Part shown: piece after piece, positions 16,449 through 24,858 of the stretch
Position numbering within the stretch: the stretch's first letter is position 1
Layout: each line of letters opens with the position of its first letter
NCBI GenBank assembly: GCA_903900705.1
Contig: CAIUOG010000168.1
Location: 1-39,223, forward strand
Length of the DNA stretch: 39,223 nucleotides
DNA from: an uncultured Acidobacteriia bacterium
GTDB lineage: Bacteria; Acidobacteriota; Terriglobia; Bryobacterales; Bryobacteraceae
Reading direction: 5' to 3'
Notes under the pieces: model-generated
Databases searched by the model: none
Told to the model about the DNA's origin: nothing
Seen by the model: the letters and a program-made list of their open reading frames with translations, nothing else
Program-made: the position numbers and the translations under genes

Positions 16449-18746
16449 ATGCCAATGACGCTCGATCCTCCGCGGACAACCATGCGGGAAAACCTCGCCG
16501 CCCAGGCCATTGACCAGGCCTGCGGACGCATTCCGCCACTGTGGCCGCTGCAAAACTTCGTCGCCGTAAATCCGTTTCTCGGCCTCGCGGACCTCCGCTT
16601 CACCGATGCCTCGCAACTGCTGGAACGCGTGGCGCACAAGGGCCTGCTGATGGAGCCCGCGTATTATCTCGGGCTGCTGCGCGACGGCGTCATCTCGGAC
16701 GAAGACATCCGCGCGGCCTTTGCCGATTCCTCCGGCGCCATGCCGCCGGCCAGCCCCCGCGCGTGGCTCGAACAGGAATTGCTCCTCCCCTCGCAAACTC
16801 TCCGGGTTCTCACCGTCGCCGACCAGCTGGATCGCGCGCACGGCGCCGCGTGGAGCACTTTCGTCACCGACGAGATTTCCAAGTGGTGCTCGTCTTACTT
16901 CGATGAGGCGCAGGGCTCGTGGTCCATGCCCTGGCGCGATCATTCCCTCTATCAGGCCTGGCGGCTGTCCGCCATGGCCGATGCCAATCCGGAAGTGTTC
17001 GGACTGCGCGGCTTCCGGTCCTTCGTCAGCCACCTCCCGGAATCGCGCGACGAGGCTCTCAGCCAGTTGCTGACGCACCTGCGGAAACACGTCGCCATCC
17101 CCGCCGAACGCACGCCCGATTTCCTGCATCGCGAACTGGTCAGCGTCTTCGGCTGGAGCGCCTGGGCCACTTATCATGATCGCCGGCGCGGCAGCGCCAA
17201 TCTGGTGCGGGACGTGCTCGCGATCCGGCTCGCCTACGACGCCGCGCTGGCTTCCGCCTTCACCGTTACGGGGTCCTGTGAGAGCCCGTCCGCAAACGGC
17301 GTCACTCCGGCCCGACACATCGCGCAAATCGCCGCCGAAACAGCCTTCCGGCGCACAGTTGCGGCAAAGCTCGCCACGCACGCTGCGCAGCCTTCCGCCA
17401 GAGCGTCCCTGCAGGCCGCCTTCTGCATCGACGTCCGATCCGAAGCCTATCGGCGCGCGCTCGAAGCCCAGGCCCCCGGCATTCAGACGCTTGGCTTCGC
17501 CGGCTTCTTCGGCATCGCCCTCGAATTCGAAGGTTCCGCCCGCTGCCCCGTGCTGCTCTCGCCCGCGCACAAGGTGGCGCAGCGGCGCGCCGTCGATCCT
17601 CTCAGCGGTCTCGCGGCACGCGCCACCGCTGTCTGGAAGAACCTGACCACCTCCGCGTCGGCCTGCTTCTCGTCCGTTGAAACCGGAGGCCTGCTCTTTG
17701 CCGCCAGCCTGCTCAAAAGACTCACCGGCTCCGCGAAACCCCCGGCCGGCAATGCGTCCGTACTCATTTCCCAAATCCCCACCGAAACCGGCGTGGACCT
17801 GGTGGCGGGAGCACTGAAGAACATGAGTCTGGACCCCGCCACTCTCGCCCCGGTCGTACTGCTCTGCGGTCACGGCAGTCGGACGGAAAACAACCCCTAC
17901 GCCGCCAGCCTCGATTGCGGCGCCTGTGGCGGACACAAAGGCGACGTCAACGCCCGCATCGCCGCGGCGCTGATGAACGATCCCGCCATTCGCGAAGGCC
18001 TGCAACAGCGTGGCATCCGGATCCCCGCCGATACCGTGTTCGTCGCCGGCCTGCACATCACCACCACAGACGAGGTGATTCTGTATGACACCGAACGCCT
18101 GCCGGAAGCGACGCGCATCGAACTGGTTCGCCTGGTAAGTGACGCTTCCGCGCTGGCTCTCCGCGAACGCAGCGGGCAGTCGGCAGACGAGGCCCGGCGG
18201 CGCAGCACGGACTGGTCCGAAGTCCGCCCCGAATGGGGCCTGGCCGGCAACGCCGCTTTCATCGCCGCCCCCCGGTCCAGAACGCGCGATATCAATCTGC
18301 ACGGCCGCGCCTTTCTGCACGATTACGATGCCGCCGCCGATCCCGATTCCGCCGTGCTGACCATGATTCTCACGGCGCCCGTCATTGTCGCCGGCTGGAT
18401 CAATCTGCAGTACTACGGCTCAGTCGTGAACAACGCCCTGTTTGGCAGCGGCAACAAAGTGCTGCACAACGTGGTGGGCGCGTTCGGCGTGTGGGAGGGC
18501 AACGCGGGCGACCTCCGCACCGGCCTGCCTCTGCAATCCCTCCACGACGGCACGAAGTGGGTGCACGAACCGCTCCGCCTGCAGGTCTTCATTGAAGCGC
18601 CGCGCGAACGGATCGACGCCGTTCTGCGCGCGAACCCGGACGTCCTGCGCCTCATCGAAAACGAGTGGATCCACCTGATCGCCATCGAAGGCAGCACCTT
18701 CTTCGATTGGCGGGGACGCGCGGCCTGGCGCGACCTCTCCGCCTGA
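16449..18746 (+). CDS. dabA: DabA (DUF2309/UPF0753), zinc-binding CO2 hydration subunit
   Basis: This 765-residue protein belongs to the DUF2309 family, the soluble beta-carbonic-anhydrase-like partner of DabB. The expected zinc/catalytic residues are present: Cys326 and Asp328 in AAFCIDVRSE, His475 in LLCGHGSRTENN, and Cys490 in SLDCGACGGH. The His-Cys spacing of 15 equals that of the Halothiobacillus protein (H524, C539). Other family motifs are PLWPLQNFVAVNPFLG near the N-terminus and AGWINLQYYGSVVNNALFGSGNKVLHNVVG near the end. The complex is thought to hydrate CO2 to bicarbonate vectorially, driven by the membrane potential. The gene sits 4 bp after dabB in a two-gene operon. ATG 16455 is an alternative start. 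Confidence 0.94.
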   Translation: MPMTLDPPRTTMRENLAAQAIDQACGRIPPLWPLQNFVAVNPFLGLADLRFTDASQLLERVAHKGLLMEPAYYLGLLRDGVISDEDIRAAFADSSGAMPPASPRAWLEQELLLPSQTLRVLTVADQLDRAHGAAWSTFVTDEISKWCSSYFDEAQGSWSMPWRDHSLYQAWRLSAMADANPEVFGLRGFRSFVSHLPESRDEALSQLLTHLRKHVAIPAERTPDFLHRELVSVFGWSAWATYHDRRRGSANLVRDVLAIRLAYDAALASAFTVTGSCESPSANGVTPARHIAQIAAETAFRRTVAAKLATHAAQPSARASLQAAFCIDVRSEAYRRALEAQAPGIQTLGFAGFFGIALEFEGSARCPVLLSPAHKVAQRRAVDPLSGLAARATAVWKNLTTSASACFSSVETGGLLFAASLLKRLTGSAKPPAGNASVLISQIPTETGVDLVAGALKNMSLDPATLAPVVLLCGHGSRTENNPYAASLDCGACGGHKGDVNARIAAALMNDPAIREGLQQRGIRIPADTVFVAGLHITTTDEVILYDTERLPEATRIELVRLVSDASALALRERSGQSADEARRRSTDWSEVRPEWGLAGNAAFIAAPRSRTRDINLHGRAFLHDYDAAADPDSAVLTMILTAPVIVAGWINLQYYGSVVNNALFGSGNKVLHNVVGAFGVWEGNAGDLRTGLPLQSLHDGTKWVHEPLRLQVFIEAPRERIDAVLRANPDVLRLIENEWIHLIAIEGSTFFDWRGRAAWRDLSA

Positions 18747-18748
18747 TG

Positions 18749-18799
18749 TGAAATTTCAGATTTGACGCTCGCTCGCCCCCGGGGATATGATGGGGAACG
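18749..18799 (+). promoter_or_regulatory. Promoter of the FAD oxidoreductase-glycosidase pair
   Basis: TTGACG (18762-18767), 18 bp, TATGAT (18786-18791), then 8 bp to ATG 18800: the best sigma70-like promoter in the window. TGAAATTTCAGAT (18749-18761) abuts the -35 and recurs in two other intergenic regions. GGGGAA before the ATG could serve as a Shine-Dalgarno sequence only if transcription starts further upstream. Confidence 0.6.
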
Positions 18800-20740
18800 A
18801 TGCGGCGTCGAGACGTTCTGAATTCCATGATGGGCGGTTATTCGCTGGTGGTTCTGGCCGGCGAGAGTGCTTCCGGGCAGTCGCCCCAGGCTCCTCTGGT
18901 TCCCCCGGCCCCCGACCGCTTCACTCCCATTGCTCCTCACACCGCCGGCGCGCCCGCTTCCCCGGAGCCGCACATGCGTCTGGTGGACCTGCGGACAGAC
19001 GTGCTGGTGGCCGGCGGCGGCCTCGCCGGCGTCTGCGCCGCCCTCTCCGCCGCGCGTCACGGGGCGCGCGTCGTGCTCGTACAGGATCGTTCCCGTCTGG
19101 GAGGCAATTCTTCGAGCGAAGTGAAGATGCACGTCGTCGGAGCAAACAACCACACCGGGCGTCCCGGCTGGCGTGACAGCGGCATCATTGAGGAACTCCG
19201 CCTGGATGACGCCGCGAACAATCCCCACCGCTCGTTTGAGATGTGGGATCTGCTGCTTTACGACAAGGTGATGAGCGAACCCAACATCACCCTGCTGCTT
19301 GAAACCGCGGTCTATTCAGTGGAGAAATCCGGCGACAGCATTCGTCGCGTCATGGCCCGTTGCGACAAGAGCGAGCATCTTTACCGCATCGAAGCGGAGA
19401 TGTTTTGTGATTGCACGGGCGATAGCCGCCTCGGCATTGAAGCCGGTGCTGATTTCCGGACCGGCCGTGAGGCCCGTTCCGAATTCCAGGAACCTCTCGC
19501 GCCGGAAAAGGCCGATGGCGATACGCTCGGTTCCAGCATCCTTTTCACCTCGAAGCGCTTCCGGCGGAAAGTGCCCTTCACCGCGCCGCAATGGGCCCGC
19601 AAAATCACGAAAGAGCAGTTGATTCACCGCAAAATCGATACCTGGGAGTACGGCTACTGGTGGGTCGAGTGGGGCGGCGATTTCGACACCATCGCCGACA
19701 ACGAACGGATCCGCTTCGAACTGCTCTCCATCACCCTCGGCGTCTGGGATTACATCAAAAACAGCGGCGATTTTCCGGATTCCGCCAACTGGGGCATGGA
19801 CTGGATCGGCATGATGCCGGGCAAGCGCGGCAGTCGCCGTCTGCTGGGCGATCACATCCTCACCCAGCAGGATCTCTTCGCCGGAAAATTCGAAGACGCC
19901 GTTGCCATCGGCGGCTGGCCGCTTGATGACCATCCACCCGCCGGTTTCGATAAGCCCGAACTCAAGCCCAACGTCGCCATCCGCACGCCGGAGGTCTACA
20001 ACATTCCGCTGCGGGCGCTCTACAGCCGCAACGTGCGCAATCTCTTCATGGCCGGCCGCAACATCAGCGCCACGCACGTGGCTTTCACGTCGGCGCGCGT
20101 CATGGCCACCTGCGCCGTCATCGGGCAGGCGGCTGGCGCCGCCGCCGCGCAGTGCGTCGAAAAATCCATCACCCCGCGCGCTCTCGCGGCGGACGCGAAA
20201 CAGGTGCGGCGCCTGCAGCAGACACTGTTGCGGGATGACCAGACCATCAAAGGCATGGGCAACGAAGACGCCCTCGACCATGCCCGCACGGCCCGCGTCT
20301 CCGCTTCCGGCGAACTCGGTAAGGCGAAGGCGGCCCTCGTGATCGACGGCCACACCCGCGATATTCCAGACGCCCATGGCGACCCCGTCGAATTCCATCA
20401 CTGGGAAGGTCAGCTTCCCGCCTGGCTTCAGCTCGATTGGCCGGAGGCAAAGCAGATTCGCGAAATCCAGCTCACCTTCGACACCGGCTTCAAGCGTGAA
20501 CTCACGCTCTCCGCGCAGGACTCCGTCAGCGCCCACGTCATCCGCGAGCCGCAGCCTGAAACCGTGCGCGACTACCGCGTGAAAGCCGGCGACAAAGTGC
20601 TCGTCTCCGTGAACGGCAATCACCAGCGGCTCAACCGCCACCGCTTCGAACCGATCCGCACGAACTCCCTGCGCGTGGAAGTGGACGCGGCCAACGGCGG
20701 CGACGAAGCGCGCATCTTTGAGATTCGCTGCTACAGCTGA
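18800..20740 (+). CDS. Tat-exported FAD-dependent oxidoreductase
   Basis: This 646-residue protein starts MRRRDVLNSMMGGYSLVVLAG, a twin-arginine signal. The Rossmann dinucleotide fold carries GGGLAG at residues 72-77, followed by RLGGNSSSEV, and ends with RNLFMAGRNISATHVAFTSARVMATCAVIGQAAGAAAA, the typical FAD-contact block of the FAD_oxidored (PF12831) family. The 150 C-terminal residues look like a beta-sandwich of galactose-binding/discoidin type. Members of this family often accompany glycosidases in polysaccharide-degrading loci, but the substrate is not known. Tat export of a folded FAD protein fits periplasmic oxidation of a sugar or related compound. The GH16 fusion follows after 8 bp. 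Confidence 0.82.
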   Translation: MRRRDVLNSMMGGYSLVVLAGESASGQSPQAPLVPPAPDRFTPIAPHTAGAPASPEPHMRLVDLRTDVLVAGGGLAGVCAALSAARHGARVVLVQDRSRLGGNSSSEVKMHVVGANNHTGRPGWRDSGIIEELRLDDAANNPHRSFEMWDLLLYDKVMSEPNITLLLETAVYSVEKSGDSIRRVMARCDKSEHLYRIEAEMFCDCTGDSRLGIEAGADFRTGREARSEFQEPLAPEKADGDTLGSSILFTSKRFRRKVPFTAPQWARKITKEQLIHRKIDTWEYGYWWVEWGGDFDTIADNERIRFELLSITLGVWDYIKNSGDFPDSANWGMDWIGMMPGKRGSRRLLGDHILTQQDLFAGKFEDAVAIGGWPLDDHPPAGFDKPELKPNVAIRTPEVYNIPLRALYSRNVRNLFMAGRNISATHVAFTSARVMATCAVIGQAAGAAAAQCVEKSITPRALAADAKQVRRLQQTLLRDDQTIKGMGNEDALDHARTARVSASGELGKAKAALVIDGHTRDIPDAHGDPVEFHHWEGQLPAWLQLDWPEAKQIREIQLTFDTGFKRELTLSAQDSVSAHVIREPQPETVRDYRVKAGDKVLVSVNGNHQRLNRHRFEPIRTNSLRVEVDAANGGDEARIFEIRCYS

Positions 20741-20748
20741 TTCGGTTT

Positions 20749-22506
20749 ATGAAGACTGCAGTTTTTCTGGCGCTCACGCTCACGGCGCTGCTCCCGGCCG
20801 CGCCGCCCGCGGGCACTCCGTGGCGTCTCGCGTTTTCCGACGAATTCAACGGCAATTCGCTCGATACTTCGAAATGGACCTACCGCACCGGCCCCCGTTT
20901 CTGGAGCGATCAGAAGGCCGCCAACGTGACCGTCAGCGACGGCATGCTGCGCATCGCGCTCCGCCGCGAGAAGTCCGGCGACCTCGATTACACGGCGGGT
21001 GGCGTCATCAGCCGCCAGGAGTTTCGTTACGGCTATTACGAAGCCCGCCTGCAACTGCCCCGCGGCAAAGGCTGGCACACCTCGTTCTGGATGATGAAGC
21101 AGTCCGGCCAGGAAAGCGAGGCGCGGTATCAGGAGATCGACGTCTGCGAGCAGGACTCCGTCGATCCCACCAGCTACAGCGCCAACTTCCACATCTACCA
21201 CCCGCACAGCTCGTTCGGCTACAAGCGCATCTCGAAGCCCGATCTGCAGCAGGGCTTTCACGTCTACGGGGCCAACTTCACCCCGGATCGCGTCGACTTT
21301 TATCTCGATGATGTGCTGGTGAATTCCGCCGATATTTCCGCCCTCCCGCACTTCGATCAGAACATCTGGCTCACCTCCATCGCGGCCAGCCTGCGCAACA
21401 CCGATCACGTGGATGACTCGCGCCTGCCCGAAGTCGCGCTGTTTGACTGGGTGCGTTACTACCAGCCCGCTCAACCGCCCGCTCCGCATCCTGTGAGTGA
21501 CCTTGACCTTGCCGCCATGCTTCGTCCCGCGCCCGAATCGGCGCGCATGACCGATCCCGATTACTACATCTGGTGCGGCTCCATGGTTCGCGCGGATGAT
21601 GGCAAATACCATCTCTACTACTCCCGCTGGCCGCGTAAGCTGGGCCACTACGCCTGGGTCACCAGTTCAGAGGTCGCCCACGCCGTCAGCAATTCCGCTG
21701 AGGGCCCCTTCAAATTCGTCGATGTCGCCCTGCCCGCGCGCGGCAAAGGCTTCTGGGACGGCCTCTGCACGCACAACCCCACCGTGCTGCGCATCGGCAC
21801 GAAGTATTACCTCTACTACATGGGCAACACGGGGGACGGCAAGCTGATGGCGGACCTCAACTGGGACCACCGCAACCACCAGCGCATTGGCGTCGCCGTA
21901 GCGGACAACCCCAACGGCCCCTGGCAGCGTTTCGACAAACCCGTGGTGGACGTGAGCGCCGATCCGAACGCCCCCGATGCCCTGGTCACCACCAATCCCA
22001 CCGTCACCGCGCGGCCGGAAGGCGGCGTCCTGATGATCTACAAGGGCGTGGCGCGCCGGCGTCCGCTGCCGTTTGGTGGCCCCGTTGTGTTGCTCACGGC
22101 CACCGCGGATTCGCCCGTGGGGCCCTTTGTCAAACAGTCGCGCCCCGTCTTCAGCCTGCCCGGTGTGAACTTCGCCGCCGAAGATCCCTTCGTTTGGTAC
22201 GACTACGCGCGCACCCGCTATTACGCCATCATCAAGGACAACGAGGGCTACTTCACCCACGCCGGAAAATCGCTGTCTTTATGGGAATCGACGAACGGCT
22301 TTGACTGGGCTCTCTCGCCGCATCCGCTCGTCTCAAAAATCGAGATCGACTGGCAGGGGCGCGGCAGGCAAACGCTGAACTCACTCGAACGCCCGCAACT
22401 CACTTTCGGGCCCGATGGCAAACCACAGTTCCTGCTCTGCGCAGTGGACGAATCCCCCGCGCGAACGCATTCCTACAACGTGCGCATTCCGCTGCAGTCG
22501 CAATAG
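20749..22506 (+). CDS. GH16 endoglycosidase fused to a GH43-like beta-propeller
   Basis: This 585-residue protein has an N-terminal signal peptide (MKTAVFLALTLTALLPAAP). Residues 25-240 are a GH16 jelly-roll: WRLAFSDEFNG at the start and the catalytic EIDVCE with Glu129, Asp131 and Glu134, matching the family pattern E-[ILV]-D-x-x-E. From about residue 255 a five-bladed-propeller-like domain follows, with acidic residues at blade starts (DPDYYIWCGSMVRADDGKYHLYYSR, THNPTVLRIGTKYYLYYMG, AEDPFVWYDYARTRYYAIIKD), as in the GH43/GH117-type clans. One exported protein could thus cut an internal bond and trim the product. The exact glycan cannot be read. It is co-transcribed with the upstream Tat FAD enzyme and converges on the cytochrome-TPR gene. 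Confidence 0.82.
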   Translation: MKTAVFLALTLTALLPAAPPAGTPWRLAFSDEFNGNSLDTSKWTYRTGPRFWSDQKAANVTVSDGMLRIALRREKSGDLDYTAGGVISRQEFRYGYYEARLQLPRGKGWHTSFWMMKQSGQESEARYQEIDVCEQDSVDPTSYSANFHIYHPHSSFGYKRISKPDLQQGFHVYGANFTPDRVDFYLDDVLVNSADISALPHFDQNIWLTSIAASLRNTDHVDDSRLPEVALFDWVRYYQPAQPPAPHPVSDLDLAAMLRPAPESARMTDPDYYIWCGSMVRADDGKYHLYYSRWPRKLGHYAWVTSSEVAHAVSNSAEGPFKFVDVALPARGKGFWDGLCTHNPTVLRIGTKYYLYYMGNTGDGKLMADLNWDHRNHQRIGVAVADNPNGPWQRFDKPVVDVSADPNAPDALVTTNPTVTARPEGGVLMIYKGVARRRPLPFGGPVVLLTATADSPVGPFVKQSRPVFSLPGVNFAAEDPFVWYDYARTRYYAIIKDNEGYFTHAGKSLSLWESTNGFDWALSPHPLVSKIEIDWQGRGRQTLNSLERPQLTFGPDGKPQFLLCAVDESPARTHSYNVRIPLQSQ

Positions 22507-22512
22507 CGGGAG

Positions 22513-24735
22513 CTACTTCCCGCCGATGGCTCGCAGCGAAGCTTCGGCCTGCTGCCGGATCCCGGGCTCGGCATCGGCCAGAGCCTTTCGGAAATGCTCC
22601 GCGGCCTCCGCCAACTCGCGCCGGTTTGCCAGCAACGTGCCGAGATCCAGCTGCGCCTTCCCGAACCCGGGACGAAGCCGCACGGCCTCTGCATACTCCC
22701 GCAACGCCGCCCCCGTCTGGCCGCGCTGTTCCAGCAGCCCGCCCAGCAAATCATGCGCCTCGGCCAGCCCCGGCTCAGCTTTCACGGCGGTGGCCAGATG
22801 CCGCTCCGCGTCGTTGTAATTCCCTTCGCGCGCCAGCGTAACGCCGTAGTTGAACTCGTACAGCGCCTTACCGGGGGCCAGCCGCACCGCCTTTTCAAAA
22901 TGCCAGGCGGCTTCCGCGGTCCGGCCACGGGAAGCCAGCAGTGCAGCCAGATTCGCGTGCGCGTCGGCAAGGAAGGGATCCAGCCGCAACGCTGCCAGAA
23001 ACGCCTGCTCCGCTGGCTCCGTCGCGCCGGTCTCCACCAGCACCGCGCCCCGGCTGTTCTGTGCGTCGGCCATGCCCGGATCGAGCGCGGCCGCCTTTTC
23101 GAACGACGCCAGCGCCTCCGCCTTCCTGCCCTGTTCCGCTTCCAGCAGGCCCAGGTCATACCACGCGCCGGCATCGTCCGGACTGGTGCGCACCGCCCTG
23201 CGCAGAAGCTCACCATCCTTCGTCACGCCGGCGAGGCGGCGCGCGATCAGCGCGGAATCCGGCCGGAGCCGCTGCGCTTCGCGGTAAGCGGCGGCGGCCT
23301 TCTCGCTCACGCCCCGGTCCCGATACGCGTCACCCAGTTCCACCCACGGCTCCGGCCGCTGGTTCGTGCCCTTGCGCAGTTCGGCCTCCAGCCGCGGGAT
23401 GCCCGCGTCAACGTTGCTCTTCGCCACCAGCTGCGCCATCGCCGCGTAGAGCGGGTCATCTCCGTAATACGGCACTACTTCGCCCCGATATTCGTACGCC
23501 GCCTTAGCGGCAGGTTCGAAGGTCTTCCCGATACGGTGGTCGGTCATCATGGCATGCGCCACATCATCCGTGCGCCGCTTCGGCATATGGCACTCCACGC
23601 AATTCGCCTCAACCGTATGCTTCCGGCCGGCCGTCAGCGAAGCATGGCACTGTCGACAAACGGCGTTGTAATGTGTGGCTGCCTCCGGGCCATGCGGAAC
23701 ATCATGCGGGTTGTGACACGTGGTGCACGTCAGCGCGCCGCCGCTTTTCAGAAAGCACTGCGATTGCCGCAGGCGGTACGCCGAACTCACGATCTCAAAC
23801 TTCTTCTCATGGCCCGTGCCCGGTGCGTGGTCGAAGAAAACCCGGAAAGCACTCAGCGGTTCGCCCGCGCGATACGAGAACGGCCCGCGCCCGAACCTTC
23901 GGATGGCATCGGGCAGCGGAAAGCTGGTCGTCTCCAGGTGGCACTGCAGGCAGACCTCCATGCGCTCCTTCGCGGGCAGTCGCGCCGGATTCACAATCGC
24001 GCGCCGGACTGCCTCTGCCGTCACGCCCTTCGCCTGCGCCGCCGCCACGTGCTGCGCCCCGGGACCGTGGCAGCGCTGGCAGTCGATCCCCTCCGGCATC
24101 GTCCCCGTGAACACCGGCTCCGCGCCGCCATCGTCATGGCCCGCCGGAATCGAGGGATAAGCATTGTGGCAAAACATGCAGTCATAGCCCACCTTGCGGC
24201 GCGCGGGCCACCGCTCGGAATCGTACCCCGGATTCAGCGCCCAGACCCCGCCCCGCTCGGCATACCACGCGAGCGGAAGTTCAATCAGCGTGCCATGCCC
24301 GGTGTCAGGCACGCCCGTCTGATGCAGGCCAGTTCGATGCAGGAAGGTCCGCACATGGATTCCTGAGCCCATGACGAAGTCCACCTTCAACTCCTCGGCA
24401 TTGACTTCCTCACCGTGCGGCCCCGTCTGCCAGCGCCGCTGGTAGAGTCCGTCCGCGCGCCGCAACATGCTGAACCAGCTTCCGGAGGGCTTGTGATAAA
24501 CCGGCGCGACCGTGGTGAAATCCCCCGTCGGCTGATAGAAAGACCGCCCCATGCCCGTCCGCCGATAGGTCTCGAAGATCTGTGCATGGCAGCCGGCACA
24601 CACGCGGGAATCGGCAACGGATTCCGCCGCGGGCGGGGCAGAGGGCGGGGCGGGGGAACGCGAACAACTCGTGGTCACCAGCAGCGCGCAGAAGAGCGCG
24701 GAGCGGAAAACCTTGTTCTGGTGGGCGGGTCTCAC
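22513..24735 (-). CDS. Heptahaem c-type cytochrome with C-terminal TPR domain
   Basis: From GTG 24735 this is a protein of about 740 residues. The N-terminal half has seven CXXCH motifs (CAGCH, CMFCH, CQRCH, CLQCH, CTTCH, CRQCH, CVECH) with the layout of cytochrome c554-like proteins. The last 300 residues are about eight TPRs (AWYDLGLLEAEQGRKAEALASFEKAAALDP and similar). I prefer the GTG because it leaves a normal signal peptide (FRSALFCALLVTTSC, possibly a lipoprotein) and a TACGAT box lies 9 bp upstream. ATG 24786 or 24774 would add a hydrophilic extension. Such cytochrome-TPR fusions are frequent in acidobacteria and planctomycetes; the role is presumably periplasmic electron transfer within a protein complex, but the partner is unknown. 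Confidence 0.82.
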   Translation of the reverse strand: MRPAHQNKVFRSALFCALLVTTSCSRSPAPPSAPPAAESVADSRVCAGCHAQIFETYRRTGMGRSFYQPTGDFTTVAPVYHKPSGSWFSMLRRADGLYQRRWQTGPHGEEVNAEELKVDFVMGSGIHVRTFLHRTGLHQTGVPDTGHGTLIELPLAWYAERGGVWALNPGYDSERWPARRKVGYDCMFCHNAYPSIPAGHDDGGAEPVFTGTMPEGIDCQRCHGPGAQHVAAAQAKGVTAEAVRRAIVNPARLPAKERMEVCLQCHLETTSFPLPDAIRRFGRGPFSYRAGEPLSAFRVFFDHAPGTGHEKKFEIVSSAYRLRQSQCFLKSGGALTCTTCHNPHDVPHGPEAATHYNAVCRQCHASLTAGRKHTVEANCVECHMPKRRTDDVAHAMMTDHRIGKTFEPAAKAAYEYRGEVVPYYGDDPLYAAMAQLVAKSNVDAGIPRLEAELRKGTNQRPEPWVELGDAYRDRGVSEKAAAAYREAQRLRPDSALIARRLAGVTKDGELLRRAVRTSPDDAGAWYDLGLLEAEQGRKAEALASFEKAAALDPGMADAQNSRGAVLVETGATEPAEQAFLAALRLDPFLADAHANLAALLASRGRTAEAAWHFEKAVRLAPGKALYEFNYGVTLAREGNYNDAERHLATAVKAEPGLAEAHDLLGGLLEQRGQTGAALREYAEAVRLRPGFGKAQLDLGTLLANRRELAEAAEHFRKALADAEPGIRQQAEASLRAIGGK

Positions 24736-24772
24736 GGAACAACCATCGTACTCCGCGACCCCTCCTTTTGCC

Positions 24773-24811
24773 ATCTGAAATTTCACACTTTACATTACAG
24801 ATGCGATCTGT
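24773..24811. promoter_or_regulatory. Divergent intergenic operator-like sequences
   Basis: This gap between the cytochrome-TPR gene and the TonB receptor has two dyads. ATCTGAAATTTCA (24773-24785) is the same element as at 18749 and 33663, here in reverse. ACAGAT-GCG-ATCTGT (24797-24811) is a perfect 6-3-6 palindrome. I see no convincing -35/-10 pair for the plus-strand gene. Confidence 0.45.
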
Positions 24812-24858
24812 CACCATAGTCACAAATCGGGTCTGGCCCCGCAGCCAGAGGAGTTTCC

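Noticed and set aside
14999-18746. Complex I (NuoL) or Mrp antiporter fragment
   Set aside because: No other nuo or mrp gene is present, the protein is short, and the 3' partner is an intact DUF2309 protein, which defines the DAB system.
11224-18746. Autotrophic carbon-fixation locus
   Set aside because: No RuBisCO, carboxysome, phosphoribulokinase or carbonic anhydrase gene is present; PEP carboxylase alone is anaplerotic.
19316-20641. Long minus-strand open frame opposite the FAD oxidoreductase
   Set aside because: Shadow frame; no start context or recognisable domain.
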